From Naumannella halotolerans (GTDB lineage: Bacteria; Actinomycetota; Actinomycetes; Propionibacteriales; Propionibacteriaceae): a DNA stretch of 64,000 nucleotides. Shown here one piece after another: positions 21,392 through 31,300 of the stretch (position 1 is its first letter; each line of letters starts with the position of its first letter). A program made the translations under genes and the position numbers. The notes under the pieces were generated by a model. It was not told the origin of the DNA and searched no databases. It was given only the letters and a program-made list of their open reading frames with translations. The DNA lies in NCBI RefSeq assembly GCF_004364645.1, contig NZ_SOAW01000001.1:1-64000 (forward strand). Direction: 5' to 3'.

Positions 21392-22252
21392 TCACACCTG
21401 GTCGGGCCGTTCTCCGCGTTGCAGTGCCCGGGCCTGGACGAAGCCGAGCACGACCAGCACCACCCAGCTGGTGACCAGTAGCACCGAGGACATGTCGGTC
21501 CACCAGCCGCCGAAGGTGCTCGAGCTCAGCGCGAGCAGCAGCAGGCTGAGGGTGAGACCCGCGCCCAAGGCGCCGAGGAAGACATTGCGTACCAGCCGGC
21601 GGCGGTACCGGATCCGGACCGAGCAGAACATCGCGATGACGAAGAACGGCAGGGACAGCGGGCGGATCAGACCGCCCAGCAGCAGGAAGATCACCACCGC
21701 CGGGGTGAGCGCTCGCAGCACCTCACCGAAACCGGGGGCGGGCAGGCTCGGCGGCGGTCCGCTGGAGGGGCCGAACCATTGCGGGGTACCCGGTTGCGGG
21801 AAGCCTGCCGGTGGAACGCCGCGGTCGGCCGGCACCGGGGGGCCCTGGGGTGGGGGGAAGTCCGGTGCCGGGGCCGCCAGGACCTCCCGCATCGGCAACC
21901 GGGGGTCGAACCCGGGCTCGGTGGCCGGTGCGGTGTCGAACGGTGTACCCGGTGCGGCCTCCTGGGCCCGGCGGGGGGAGTCGTCGGCGAATGCGGTCAG
22001 GGCCGCCCGCTCGGTGCGGTAGGGCTGTCCGGGATCACGGCCGGGCTCGGTGAGAAGTCCCAGGACCTCCAGCGGCGGTGCCTCGGGGGCACCGTAGTGC
22101 GGCTGCCCGGCCGGTACCTCGGTGGCCGCGGGCACCGGGTCGGCATCGGGTTCGGCGCGGCTCAGCGGGGCCGCTGCCGGAGCCTCGAATCGTCCGGGCC
22201 GTTCGCTCGGCGCGTACTCCGGTCCGTCCTCCCAAGTGGCCATGGCCGCCAT
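21392..22252 (-). CDS. Proline-rich membrane protein
   Basis: An unknown protein with two parts. About 180 residues are Pro/Ala/Glu-rich and disordered (for example PPPSLPAPGFGEVL); the C-terminal 110 residues contain three to four hydrophobic helices (ALTPAVVIFLLLGGLI, LPFFVIAMFCS, GALGAGLTLSLLLLAL, VLLVTSWVVLVVLGF). The starts ATG 22252 or 22243 exclude a longer upstream reading through the divergent cold-shock promoter. It is probably the first gene of a unit with the Helicase_C_3 and XPB genes, spacing 21 bp. No family name recognised. Confidence 0.7.
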   Translation of the reverse strand: MAAMATWEDGPEYAPSERPGRFEAPAAAPLSRAEPDADPVPAATEVPAGQPHYGAPEAPPLEVLGLLTEPGRDPGQPYRTERAALTAFADDSPRRAQEAAPGTPFDTAPATEPGFDPRLPMREVLAAPAPDFPPPQGPPVPADRGVPPAGFPQPGTPQWFGPSSGPPPSLPAPGFGEVLRALTPAVVIFLLLGGLIRPLSLPFFVIAMFCSVRIRYRRRLVRNVFLGALGAGLTLSLLLLALSSSTFGGWWTDMSSVLLVTSWVVLVVLGFVQARALQRGERPDQV

Positions 22253-22448
22253 CGTAGTTCGCGCCCGGTCACCCGGCGCACCGAGCGGCTTCGATTCCCG
22301 GTTCGGCTGTGCGGTCGGTACGGGTACGCTGTGCCCCGTCACGGTGACGCGTCGTCGTGCCGTGACGATGGGATTCGTTGGACCAGTGCACACCTGTCCG
22401 GAACATCCGGTCGGGTCGGTGGCCTGGGAATCAGAAAGGGTACGTGTC

Positions 22449-22832
22449 GTGGCGGTTGGCAGAGTGCGTTTCTTCGATGCGGAGAAGGGCTTCGGCTTCC
22501 TCACCAAGGATGATGGTGGCGATGTCTACGTCCGGTCCTCGGCGCTCCCCGCCGGCGTGAGCACGCTGAAGCCGGGGCAGAAGGTCGAGTTCGGGGTGAT
22601 CGACGGCCGCAAGGGTGAGCAGGCATTGTCGGTGGAGCTGTTGGAGGCGCCGCCGTCGTTGTCCAAGGCCTCCCGCAAGTCGCCGGAGCAGATGGCGGTG
22701 ATCGTCGAGGACCTGGTGAAGATGCTGGACGGCATCGGCGCGGGTTATCGCCGTGGACGGCATCCCGACGGACGTACCTCGGGCAAGATCGCCAGTGTGC
22801 TGCGGGCCGTCGCCGACGAACTGGAGCTGTGA
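22449..22832 (+). CDS. Cold-shock domain protein with C-terminal extension
   Basis: RNA/ssDNA-binding protein of 127 residues. The cold-shock domain occupies about residues 1-65, with RNP1-like KGFGFLTKD and RNP2-like DVYVRSSAL. A 60-residue tail with basic stretch GYRRGRHPDGRTSGK follows, as in the longer actinobacterial CspB type. The start is GTG 22449 with GAAAGGG upstream; the long 5' frame is non-coding and may form the regulatory leader usual for cold-shock messages. The stop overlaps the next gene's GTG start by four bases (coupled translation). Confidence 0.88.
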   Translation: MAVGRVRFFDAEKGFGFLTKDDGGDVYVRSSALPAGVSTLKPGQKVEFGVIDGRKGEQALSVELLEAPPSLSKASRKSPEQMAVIVEDLVKMLDGIGAGYRRGRHPDGRTSGKIASVLRAVADELEL

Positions 22833-23614
22833 GCGTGCCGCAGGTGACGGAGCGGAAGCGGCCCAAGCTGGACGCCCAGCTGGCCGCGGCGATCGACGAT
22901 GCCCGGCGCGCGGCCGAGGAGTCGGCCGATGTCTTCGAGGTCGGTGAGCATCTCGGTGTGGTGCCGGAGGCAGAACGGGTGGTGACCCACTGGTTCGCCT
23001 GTCACCACCCGGGATACCCCGGCTGGCGCTGGGCGGTCACCTTGACCCGGGCCTCCCGGGCACGGACGGTGACCGTGAACGAGGTGGCACTGCTGCCCGG
23101 TACCGAGGCACTGGGTGCCCCGGAGTGGCTTCCCTGGGACGAGCGGATCCAGCCCGGTGACGTGGGCCCCGGTATGTTGCTGGCGACCCCGGACAACGAC
23201 CCGCGACTGGAGCCCGGTTACACCGCCGGATCGATCGAGGTCGACCCCGAGGAACGGGTGGCCCTGCGCTCGGTGGTCAGCGAGCTCGGACTCGGCCGGG
23301 AGCGGGTGCTCACCGCGCACGGGCGGGACCTGGCCGCGCAGCGGTGGCTGCACGCTGCTCCCGGGCCGCACAACGACCTGACCCGGCAGGCGCCGGACGT
23401 CTGCGGCAGCTGCGGCTACCTGGTCCGGCTGCAGGGCGGCCTGGGTGTGATGTTCGGTGCCTGTGCCAACGAGTACTCACCCTCGGACGGCCGGGTGGTC
23501 AGCATCGACCACGGGTGCGGTGCGCATTCGTCGGTGACCGAACCCGAGCGCGGGGTGGAGATCCCCGAGCCGGTGTGGGACACGATCAGCGTCGGGGAGA
23601 GCATCTTCGACTGA
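22829..23614 (+). CDS. DUF3027 domain protein
   Basis: Actinobacterial protein of unknown function, 261 residues. Characteristic segments are VTHWFACHHPGYPGWRW, GAPEWLPWDERI, GPHNDLTRQAPDVCGSCGYL and GACANEYSPSDGRVV. The C-terminal CxxC, Cys and SIDHGCGAHS suggest a metal site. The GTG start overlaps the cold-shock gene, a pairing seen widely in actinobacteria, so the two may act together in RNA metabolism (inference). A very strong terminator overlaps its stop codon. Confidence 0.85.
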   Translation: MSVPQVTERKRPKLDAQLAAAIDDARRAAEESADVFEVGEHLGVVPEAERVVTHWFACHHPGYPGWRWAVTLTRASRARTVTVNEVALLPGTEALGAPEWLPWDERIQPGDVGPGMLLATPDNDPRLEPGYTAGSIEVDPEERVALRSVVSELGLGRERVLTAHGRDLAAQRWLHAAPGPHNDLTRQAPDVCGSCGYLVRLQGGLGVMFGACANEYSPSDGRVVSIDHGCGAHSSVTEPERGVEIPEPVWDTISVGESIFD

Positions 23615-23660
23615 ACCCACAGCGGCCCCGCCGGGATCCCGGCGGGGCCGCTGTGGGTTC
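23613..23660 (+). terminator. Perfect 48-bp palindromic terminator
   Basis: The arms 23613-23636 and 23637-23660 are exact reverse complements, beginning inside the DUF3027 stop codon. Being symmetric, it can also end the convergent mtnN transcript. Confidence 0.85.
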
Positions 23661-23695
23661 GCCTGCCCGTTTCGGGCGCCCGGCGATCGGCCCGG

Positions 23696-24418
23696 TCAGC
23701 TCGCCTTCACCGACCGGTGCGCCCAACTGCCGATCAGGTCGATCGCCGCCGTGGCCGAAACCTCGGCAGCGTTGATCACCTGGTCGTTGAACACCTGCTG
23801 GTTGTCGGTCTCGATGCACAGATCGGAGACCCCGCGCAGGTAGGCGAACGGCAACCGGTGGTGATAGCTGACCTGGGCCAGGGCCAGTGACTCCATGTCG
23901 GCGGCCAGGGCCTCGGGCCATTCGGCGATGATCTCGGCAGCCTTGGCAGCGGTGATAAAGCTGTAGGAGGAGACCGCCATCCCCGACACCGCCCGCTCGC
24001 CGTGGTGGGTGGCCACCAGCCGGGAGACCCGCGGATCGGCGAGATAGCGGAACGGCATCCCGGGGACCTCACCCCGGCGGTAGCCGAAGGCGGTGGCGTC
24101 GGCGTCGATGTTCACGAACTCGGTGCCGATCACCAACCGGTTCAACGTGTTCGCCCGCAGCCCACCGGCCGTACCGGCGCTGATCACCAGCGGATCCCGG
24201 CTCTGCACGGTGCTGATCGCGGTGGACAGGGCGGCGGCGGCGTTGACCAGTCCGACCCCGGACTGGATCAGCACGAACTCGACCCCGTCGCGTTCGAGGG
24301 TGAGCATCAGCGCACCGCCGACGAACCGGGAGTCGACCTCGGTGCACAGGTCGAGGAACGGTTCGGCCTCCTGGCGCATCGCCACACTGACGATCGCTGC
24401 CGGGAAGGCAGCGCTCAT
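23696..24418 (-). CDS. mtnN: 5'-methylthioadenosine/S-adenosylhomocysteine nucleosidase
   Basis: Cleaves SAH and methylthioadenosine, giving adenine plus S-ribosylhomocysteine or methylthioribose. The 240 residues show the nucleoside phosphorylase fold, SAGTAGGL near residue 80, and a catalytic-region [13 protein letters not shown] segment, with [10 protein letters not shown] near the end. The start ATG 24418 overlaps the luxS stop by four bases. The product S-ribosylhomocysteine is the LuxS substrate, so the operon completes the LuxS branch of the activated methyl cycle. Confidence 0.92.
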   Translation of the reverse strand: MSAAFPAAIVSVAMRQEAEPFLDLCTEVDSRFVGGALMLTLERDGVEFVLIQSGVGLVNAAAALSTAISTVQSRDPLVISAGTAGGLRANTLNRLVIGTEFVNIDADATAFGYRRGEVPGMPFRYLADPRVSRLVATHHGERAVSGMAVSSYSFITAAKAAEIIAEWPEALAADMESLALAQVSYHHRLPFAYLRGVSDLCIETDNQQVFNDQVINAAEVSATAAIDLIGSWAHRSVKAS

Positions 24419-24879
24419 GCCCAGACCTGTTCCCAGGCCTCGCGGGCGGCCAGGAAGGCGGCCGCTTCCCGCTGGGCATCGACCAGGGAGTGGGAGGCGG
24501 CCCAGCCGCACTGCTCGATGTTGGCGGCCGGCACGGCCTCGGCCGACATCACATCGGTCAGGGTCTGCTCCACCAGTTCGGCCACCTCACTCCACTGCGG
24601 GGCGCCGTCGAGGGTCAGGTAGAAACCGGTCTGGCAGCCCATCGGGCCGAAGTCGATCACCTTGTCGCTGTGGTTGCGGCTGAGTTCGGCGAACAGATGC
24701 TCCAGCGAGTGCAGGGCCGGCATCTCCAGTGCCTCGGCGTTCGGCTGCTTGAAGCGGATGTCCCATTTGGTGATCGTGCTGCCGCCGTCCAGCTGCTTCT
24801 CCGAGGCGAGTCGGATGTAGGGCGCGGCGACGGCGCGGTGGTCGAGGTTGAACGATTCGACGTTCATCTGCTTGTTCAC
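24415..24879 (-). CDS. luxS: S-ribosylhomocysteine lyase (AI-2 synthase) LuxS
   Basis: Splits S-ribosylhomocysteine into homocysteine and DPD, the AI-2 precursor. The zinc motif [10 protein letters not shown] (HxxEH) and the later [10 protein letters not shown] (Cys ligand) are present, and [11 protein letters not shown] carries the catalytic Cys. The start GTG 24879 has GGAAGA eight bases upstream and gives 154 residues; ATG 24867 is an alternative. Coupled to mtnN. LuxS is found in only part of the actinobacteria, and whether AI-2 is a signal here is unknown. Confidence 0.94.
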   Translation of the reverse strand: MNKQMNVESFNLDHRAVAAPYIRLASEKQLDGGSTITKWDIRFKQPNAEALEMPALHSLEHLFAELSRNHSDKVIDFGPMGCQTGFYLTLDGAPQWSEVAELVEQTLTDVMSAEAVPAANIEQCGWAASHSLVDAQREAAAFLAAREAWEQVWA

Positions 24880-24988
24880 GTTGATCTTCCGTCGGGTGCA
24901 TTCGTGGGTGGTCCGGGACCGGCCGGACAGGGCAGGTCCCAAACGGGACAAGTCTAGGCGAGGACCGGCCTCGGCCGGCAGTCGCCGG

Positions 24989-25622
24989 TCAGGCCGGCGC
25001 GGGGCCGGTCGACTCCCGGATGGTCAGCGCCGGTGTCAGGCTCAGCTGGCGCAGCGCCCGGCCGGGTTGTTCCAACCGGTCCAGCAGCAGATCGACCGCC
25101 GCGGCACCGACCTCGGCCCGGGGCGGCTTCACCGCGGTCAACGGTGGTGTCATCAGCTCGGCGATCTCGTCGTCGTAGGAGACGATCGACAGGTCACCGG
25201 GCACCGAGATGCCCGCACTCAGGGCCGCCTCGATCATCGCCATCACCTCGGCGGCCTGCGGCGACTGCATGTTCGGTGCGACCAGCAGGCCTTGCACACC
25301 CTCGGTCCGCAGCATCCGTTCCATCATCGGTCGCTCGTCCAGCAACTCGTAGGAGGCGCCGCGCAGCAACAACCGGTGGCCGCGCGCGGCGGCCTTGCGC
25401 TTCATCCCGGTGATCACCTCGGGCCAGTAGAAGCTCAGGGAGGGCACCAGCACCGCCAGCGCCGGCGCGGTCTGCGGCTTCGGCGGTTCGGTACGGCCGC
25501 GCGGCGGCTGGTCGACCCGTACCGCGCCGCCGTGCACCCGGGTGAGCAGACCCCGGCGCTCCATCGCGGCCAGATCCCGGCGCAGGGTCACCGGGGTCAC
25601 GCCCAGCTCATCGACCAGTAGC
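24989..25622 (-). pseudogene. DeoR-type HTH / LacI-type sensor regulator, decayed
   Basis: The fragment begins without a start codon in the middle of a DeoR-type HTH (VDELGVTPVTLRRDLAAMER), then the beginning of a periplasmic-binding-like sensor domain (LAVLVPSLSFYWPEVITGMK). It jumps from VAPNMQSPQAAEVM to ISVPGDLSIVSYDDE, so about 100 residues of the sensor core are missing. The C-terminus is normal (PPRAEVGAAAVDLLLDRL). Its 5' end is fused to the end of the esterase pseudogene. It cannot sense normally and is very probably dead. Confidence 0.75.
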
Positions 25623-26251
25623 CCTCGTCGAACTGGTGGTAGGACGCGGTGTCGAAGTCGGCATTCGTCACCGGATAGAGCAGGACCTGCGACCGCAGGT
25701 CCCCGCCGCCGCGCTCGGCGTTCATCAGGCGAACACCGTCGACATGCAGCCGCCGACCGATTCGCCGGTGACCGCGACCCGGGAGGTGTCCAGATTGTGT
25801 TCGGCACCATGCTCGGCCAGCCACTGACCGACGGCGTAGTTCTGCTCGATCTGGGTGGGGTAGCCCTTCTCCGGTGCCCGGTCGTAGACGCGGAAGACGC
25901 CGGCCGCTCCGGCACCGACCACCAGTTCGCGGAACAATCGGTCGTGGGTGTGCTGGTCACCGAAGACCCAGCCGGCGCCGTGGATGTAGAAGATGACCGG
26001 CAACGGCCCCTGGGTGCCGACGGGACGGATGATCCGGGTACGCACGGTGCCCCACTCCCCGGCGTCCACGTCCACCACTCCTCCTCGACCTGGGGGCGCT
26101 CGACGCCCTGCCCGCTCTGCAGGTCGGCGAGGATCTTGCGTCCCTCCTCCGGTGGTACCTCGTAGATCCGTGGGTGCGGATCGGTCTGTTCGGCCAGCGC
26201 GGCCGCCTCGGGCTCGAGGTAGGGCTGGATCGGATCCGGCAGTTCGGACAT
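25622..26251 (-). pseudogene. Alpha/beta hydrolase (acetyl-esterase family), frameshifted and truncated
   Basis: The start ATG 26251 (MSELPDPIQPYLEPEA) is intact. Near 26070-26080 a two-base insertion shifts the frame; the next frame carries the oxyanion motif YIHGAGWVFGDQH and the nucleophile elbow VAVTGESVGG (canonical GDSAGG). At about 25733 a missing base creates a TGA; the third frame continues RSQVLLYPVTNADFDTAS to FDEGYW and stops. The C-terminal third, including the catalytic His, has been replaced by the regulator remnant. Two independent frameshifts plus a deletion make this a true pseudogene rather than a sequencing artefact. Confidence 0.8.
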
Positions 26252-26572
26252 GGAATGCCTCCATTCGCTCGAAAGGTGGTGGTGCGTGTGCTCCTGGTGT
26301 GCTGTCGGGGGCAGAAGTAAGCACTGCTTACTCAGTGTAGTCGGGTCCACCTCGACGCTCCACGGGGGTGTCGGCGTCGGGTTCGGGGACGCATCGCCTG
26401 CAGTCGCAAATCGATCGGCGAGTGGTGGCGGTACCCGGCTTCGTTCGGCGGTCGAAGCTGGGCCTGCGGGGCGGCCGGGGTGGGCGGGAGTGTCGGCGGC
26501 CAGCGTGGTGGCGCCGCGCACGCAGGTGCTTAGCGTTTGTAATTAGCGTTGCTAACTATTAACCTCGAAGTA
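26252..26572. promoter_or_regulatory. Divergent promoter region, esterase versus marR
   Basis: This non-coding stretch of 321 bases holds two related palindromes, one near each gene: AGTAAGC-ACT-GCTTACT (26316-26332) and AATTAGC-GTT-GCTAACT (26541-26557). A half-related TTAGCGTTTGTAA (26530-26542) abuts the second. They share AGC-N3-GCT cores with similar flanks, as expected for operators of one MarR dimer. Base composition is locally AT-rich compared with the surroundings. Confidence 0.6.
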
Positions 26573-27034
26573 GTGACGAGCGAACCGACCCAGCATCCCG
26601 AACCGGGCCTGCGGACCACCGCGGGTCTGGCCAGCACACTCAGGTTGGCCACGATGCGGCTGGCCCGCCGGCTCCGACAGGTCCACGCCGGCGGTCACGA
26701 CCTGGGTGCGAACCAGCTGTCGACCATGAGTGCCCTGATGCGCGACGGCGAACTGGGGATGTCGGAGCTGGCCGAGCACGAGAAGGTGAAACCGCCCTCG
26801 ATGACCCGGATCGTCGGCTCCCTGGTCGAACTGGGGATAGTCGAACGCCGCTGTGATGATCATGATCGTCGGCACCAGCGCGTCCGCCTCACCGCCGAGG
26901 GGCGCAATGTCGTCACCGCCGAACGTCGTCGCCGCGACCAGTGGATGGCCCAACAGGTGGCCGCCCTGAGTCCGGCCGAACGCGCCGCCCTGCGGGCGGT
27001 CGTACCAGTCCTGCAGAAGTTGGCCCAACAATGA
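26573..27034 (+). CDS. MarR-family transcriptional regulator
   Basis: Winged-helix repressor of about 153 residues. The HTH reads LGMSELAEHEKVKPPSMTR, and the wing RCDDHDRRHQRVRLT contains the DxRxxxxxLT pattern. The start is probably GTG 26573 (VTSEPTQHP); there is no Shine-Dalgarno and a palindrome lies 16-32 bases upstream, so the message may be leaderless and autoregulated. The stop overlaps the MFS exporter start by four bases, the usual MarR-efflux arrangement, suggesting that MarR ligand relieves repression of the pump. Confidence 0.88.
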   Translation: MTSEPTQHPEPGLRTTAGLASTLRLATMRLARRLRQVHAGGHDLGANQLSTMSALMRDGELGMSELAEHEKVKPPSMTRIVGSLVELGIVERRCDDHDRRHQRVRLTAEGRNVVTAERRRRDQWMAQQVAALSPAERAALRAVVPVLQKLAQQ

Positions 27035-28311
27035 ACCTTGCTCGCTCCCGTACCTTCTCGGCCTTGCAGAACCCGAACTACCGGATCTACCTGGCCGGCT
27101 CCTTCGGCTCCAACATCGGCACCTGGATGCAGCGTGTCGCCCAGGACTGGCTGGTCCTGGAACTGACCGGTTCGGCGCTCGCCGTCGGCATCACCACCGC
27201 GCTGCAGTTCCTGCCGACCCTGCTGCTCTCGCCCTACACCGGGCTGATCGCCGACCGCTTCGACAAGCGGAAGGTGCTGTGGTTCAGCCAGGGCTGGATG
27301 GCGCTGATGGCCGCTGTCCTCGGGGCAGCCGCGATCACCGGCGTCGCCACCGCCGAGACCGTCTACCTGCTGGCCCTGCTCTTCGGTGTCGGCTCGGCCA
27401 TCGACGTACCGGCACGGCAGTCCTTCGTCTCCGAACTCGTCGGCCGGGAGAACCTGACCAATGCGATCGGGTTGAACAGTGCCACCTTCCACCTGGCCCG
27501 GATCATCGGCCCGGCCCTGGCCGGTGTGGTGATCGCCGGCTTCGGTTCAGGCTGGGCGATCGCGACCAATGCCGTCACCTACCTGGCATTCCTGCTCGCG
27601 ATCACCCTGCTGGATGCCTCGAAGCTGCAAACCGTCGCCCGGGTGGAACGGGCCAAGGGGCAGATCCGCGAGGGGATCGCCTATGTCCGCGACCGGGCCG
27701 ATCTGCTGCTGGTGCTGTTGATCGCCTTCTCCGTCGGCACCTGGGGGATGAACTTCCAGATGACGATCGCCCTGATGGCCTCCCAGGAGTTCGACAAGGG
27801 CGCCGAGCAGTACGGCATCCTCGGCTCCTTCATGGCCGTCGGTTCGCTGGCCGGGGCGCTGATGGCGGCCCGGCGTACCTCGGCGCCCCGGGTCCGCCAG
27901 GTGGTGATGAGCGCGATCGCCTTCGCCGTCGCCGAGATGGCCCTGGGGTTGATGCCGAGCTACCTCTTCTTCGCGATCGGCCTGCCGGTCGTCGGCCTGA
28001 TCTCCCTGCTCACGCTGACCGCGGCCAATGCGGCGGTGCAGATGGGCACCACCTCGGGGATGCGCGGCCGGGTGATGGCGCTGTACTCGATGGTGCTGAT
28101 GGGCGGTACCCCGATCGGGGCCCCGCTGCTGGGCCTGCTCGCCGAGCACTTCGGGCCCCGATCCACCCTGATCGGCGGCGGTGCACTCACCCTGATCGGG
28201 ATCGGCATCAGCGTCGCCCTGGTGATCCGGTTCAAGCACCTGGATGTGGAGACCCATCTGCGACCGCGTCCCAGTCTGGCGGTACGCGAACCCAGCACCC
28301 CCCGGGTCTGA
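27031..28311 (+). CDS. MFS transporter, EntS-like exporter
   Basis: Twelve-helix major facilitator of 426 residues. The start ATG 27031 (MNLARSRTFSALQNPNYRIYLAG, shown here as MNLARSRTF) is of the MFS_3 type. The loop 2-3 motif GLIADRFDKRKVL is near residue 70, and DVPARQSFVSEL near 130 is typical of this subfamily. Members export siderophores or drugs. It is co-transcribed with marR. The substrate is unknown; siderophore genes are absent here. Confidence 0.85.
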   Translation: MNLARSRTFSALQNPNYRIYLAGSFGSNIGTWMQRVAQDWLVLELTGSALAVGITTALQFLPTLLLSPYTGLIADRFDKRKVLWFSQGWMALMAAVLGAAAITGVATAETVYLLALLFGVGSAIDVPARQSFVSELVGRENLTNAIGLNSATFHLARIIGPALAGVVIAGFGSGWAIATNAVTYLAFLLAITLLDASKLQTVARVERAKGQIREGIAYVRDRADLLLVLLIAFSVGTWGMNFQMTIALMASQEFDKGAEQYGILGSFMAVGSLAGALMAARRTSAPRVRQVVMSAIAFAVAEMALGLMPSYLFFAIGLPVVGLISLLTLTAANAAVQMGTTSGMRGRVMALYSMVLMGGTPIGAPLLGLLAEHFGPRSTLIGGGALTLIGIGISVALVIRFKHLDVETHLRPRPSLAVREPSTPRV

Positions 28312-28380
28312 GCCTGCCGAACCCGAGCTGAGACCTGGACGGGCCGCAGGCGAGCACGGCGGTCGGGATAGATTGCCGCC

Positions 28381-31300
28381 ATGTTCTCGAAAGTGCTGGT
28401 GGCAAACCGTGGTGAGATTGCCGTCCGTGCGCTGCGAGCAGCACATGAGCTGGGTGCCCGCACCGTCGCGGTCTTCGCCTACGAGGATCGCAACGCCGTG
28501 CACCGGATCAAGGCTGACGAGGCGTACCTGATCGGTGAGGAGGGGCACCCGGTCCGGGCCTACCTCGATGTCGACGAGATCGTCCGGGTGGCCCGTGAAT
28601 CCGGTGCCGATGCGGTCTATCCCGGGTACGGCTTCCTCTCGGAGAACCCCCAGCTGGCGCGGGCCTGCAGCGCCGCCGGGCTGACCTTCATCGGCCCGCC
28701 GGCCGAGGTGCTGGAACTGGCCGGCAACAAGGTACGGGCGATCGGCAAGGCCCGCGAGGCCGGTGTACCCACCTTGTCCTCGACCTCGCCGAGCACCGAC
28801 ATCGACGCCCTGGTCGCCGGCGCGACCGAGATCGGTTTCCCGGTCTTCGTCAAGGCGGTCGCCGGTGGTGGTGGCCGCGGTATGCGCCGGGTGGACGAAC
28901 CGTCGGAACTGCGGGGAGCGATCGAGGCCGCATCGCGGGAGGCCGAGGCCGCCTTCGGTGACGGCACGGTCTTCGTCGAACAGGCAGTCGCCCGGCCACG
29001 GCACATCGAGGTACAGATCCTGGCCGACACCCAGGGCGAGGTGATGCACCTGTTCGAGCGGGACTGCTCGATCCAGCGCCGGCACCAGAAGGTGATCGAG
29101 ATCGCCCCGGCGCCGCACATCTCCGACGAACTGCGGGCAGCCCTCACCACCGATGCGGTGAAGTTCGCCGAGGCCCTGGACTACTCCTGTGCCGGCACCG
29201 TGGAGTTCCTGGTCGAGACCGAGGGACCGCGCGCCGGCGAACATGTGTTCATCGAGATGAACCCGCGGATCCAGGTCGAGCACACCGTCACCGAGGAGAT
29301 CACCGATGTCGACCTGGTGCAGGCGCAGATGCGGATCGCCTCGGGTGAATCGTTGTCCGATCTGGGGTTGAGCCAGGACACGGTACGGATCAACGGCGCC
29401 GCCCTGCAGTGCCGGATCACCACCGAGGACCCGGCGAACGAGTTCCGCCCCGACATCGGCACCATCACCGCCTACCGGTCCGCCGGTGGAGCCGGTATCC
29501 GGCTCGACGGCGGCACCGCGGCCACCGGTGCCGAGATCAGCGCCCACTTCGATTCGATGCTGGTGAAGCTGACCGCCCGCGCGCGTACCTTCCCCGAGGC
29601 GATCGTCCGGGCCAAACGGGCCCTGGCCGAGTTCCGGATCCGCGGCGTGGCGACCAACATCCCGTTCCTGTTGGCGGTGCTGAACGACCCCGACTTCACC
29701 GCCGGGGACCTGTCGACCTCCTTCATCGCCGAGCGGCCGGCACTGCTGACCTCCCACACCCCGGCCGACCGTGGCACGAAGCTGTTGCGGTGGCTGGCCG
29801 ATGTGACGGTTAACCAGCCCCACGGGCAGGCGCCGACCGACATGGACCCGGCGGAGAAGTTGCCGCCGGCCGATCTGGAGACGGCCCCGCCGGCCGGCTC
29901 GCGACAACTGCTGGTCGAACAGGGGCCCGAGGGGTTCGCCGCGGCACTGCGGGGTTCGCAGGCGGTGCAGGTCACCGACACGACCATGCGTGATGCGCAC
30001 CAGTCCCTGCTCGCCACCCGGGTCCGGACCAAGGACCTGCTGACCGTCGCGCCCTACCAGGCGCGACTGCTGCCCGGCCTGCTGTCGGTCGAGTGCTGGG
30101 GTGGGGCCACCTACGACGTGGCGTTGCGGTTCCTCGGCGAGGACCCCTGGCAACGGTTGGCGCAGTTGCGCGAGACGATGCCGAACCTGTGTCTGCAGAT
30201 GTTGCTGCGCGGGCGGAACACGGTCGGCTACACCCCGTACCCGACCCAGGTCACCGACGCCTTCGTCGCCGAGGCGGCGCAGACCGGGATCGACATCTTC
30301 CGGATCTTCGACGCCCTGAACGATGTGGAACAGATGCGCCCGGCGATCGAGGCCGTGCGGGCCACCGGGACCGCGGTCGCGGAGGTGGCGCTGTGCTACT
30401 CCGGTGATCTGTCCAGTCCCGAGGAGGACATCTACACCCTCGACTACTACCTGCGGCTGGCCGAGCAGATCGTCGAGGCCGGCGCCCACGTCCTGGCGAT
30501 CAAGGACATGGCCGGGCTGCTCCGTGCGCCGGCGGCGACCACCTTGGTCAGCGCGCTGCGGGAACGATTCGACCTGCCGGTGCATCTGCACACCCATGAC
30601 ACCCCCGGTGGCCAGCTGGCAACCCTGTTGGCCGCTGTCGAGGCCGGGGTCGATGCCGTCGACGTGGCCAGTGCACCGATGGCGGCGACCACCAGTCAAC
30701 CGCCGTTCTCGGCCCTGGTGGCGGCCTTGCAGAACACGCCCCGGCAGACCACGCTGACCGGTGCCGACGGTACGCGGGATCTGCGTACCGTGATGGACTT
30801 CGAGCCCTACTGGGAGGCGGTCCGCAAGCTCTATCGGCCCTTCGAGTCCGGACTGCCCAGTCCCACCGGCCGGGTCTACGACCATGAAATCCCCGGTGGT
30901 CAGCTGTCCAACCTGCGGCAGCAGGCGATCGCACTCGGGCTGGCCGATCGATTCGAGCAGATCGAGGACACCTACGCCGCGGCGAACAAGATCCTCGGCC
31001 GACCGACGAAGGTGACCCCGAGTTCGAAGGTCGTGGGCGACCTGGCGTTGCACCTGGTGGCGGTGGGCGCCGACCCGGCCGACTTCGCCGAGAACCCGCA
31101 GAACTACGACATCCCCGATTCGGTGATCGGTTTCCTGGCCGGTGAGCTCGGTCGGCCGGTGAACGGATTTCCCGAGCCGTTCACCAGCAAGGCCCTGGCG
31201 GGCCGGCAGGTGCCGATCCGGGAGGCCGAGGTCAGCAGCGAGGATGCCGCGCTGTTGGACGAACCCGGTGAGGTGCGGCGCCGTACCCTGAACCGGTTGC

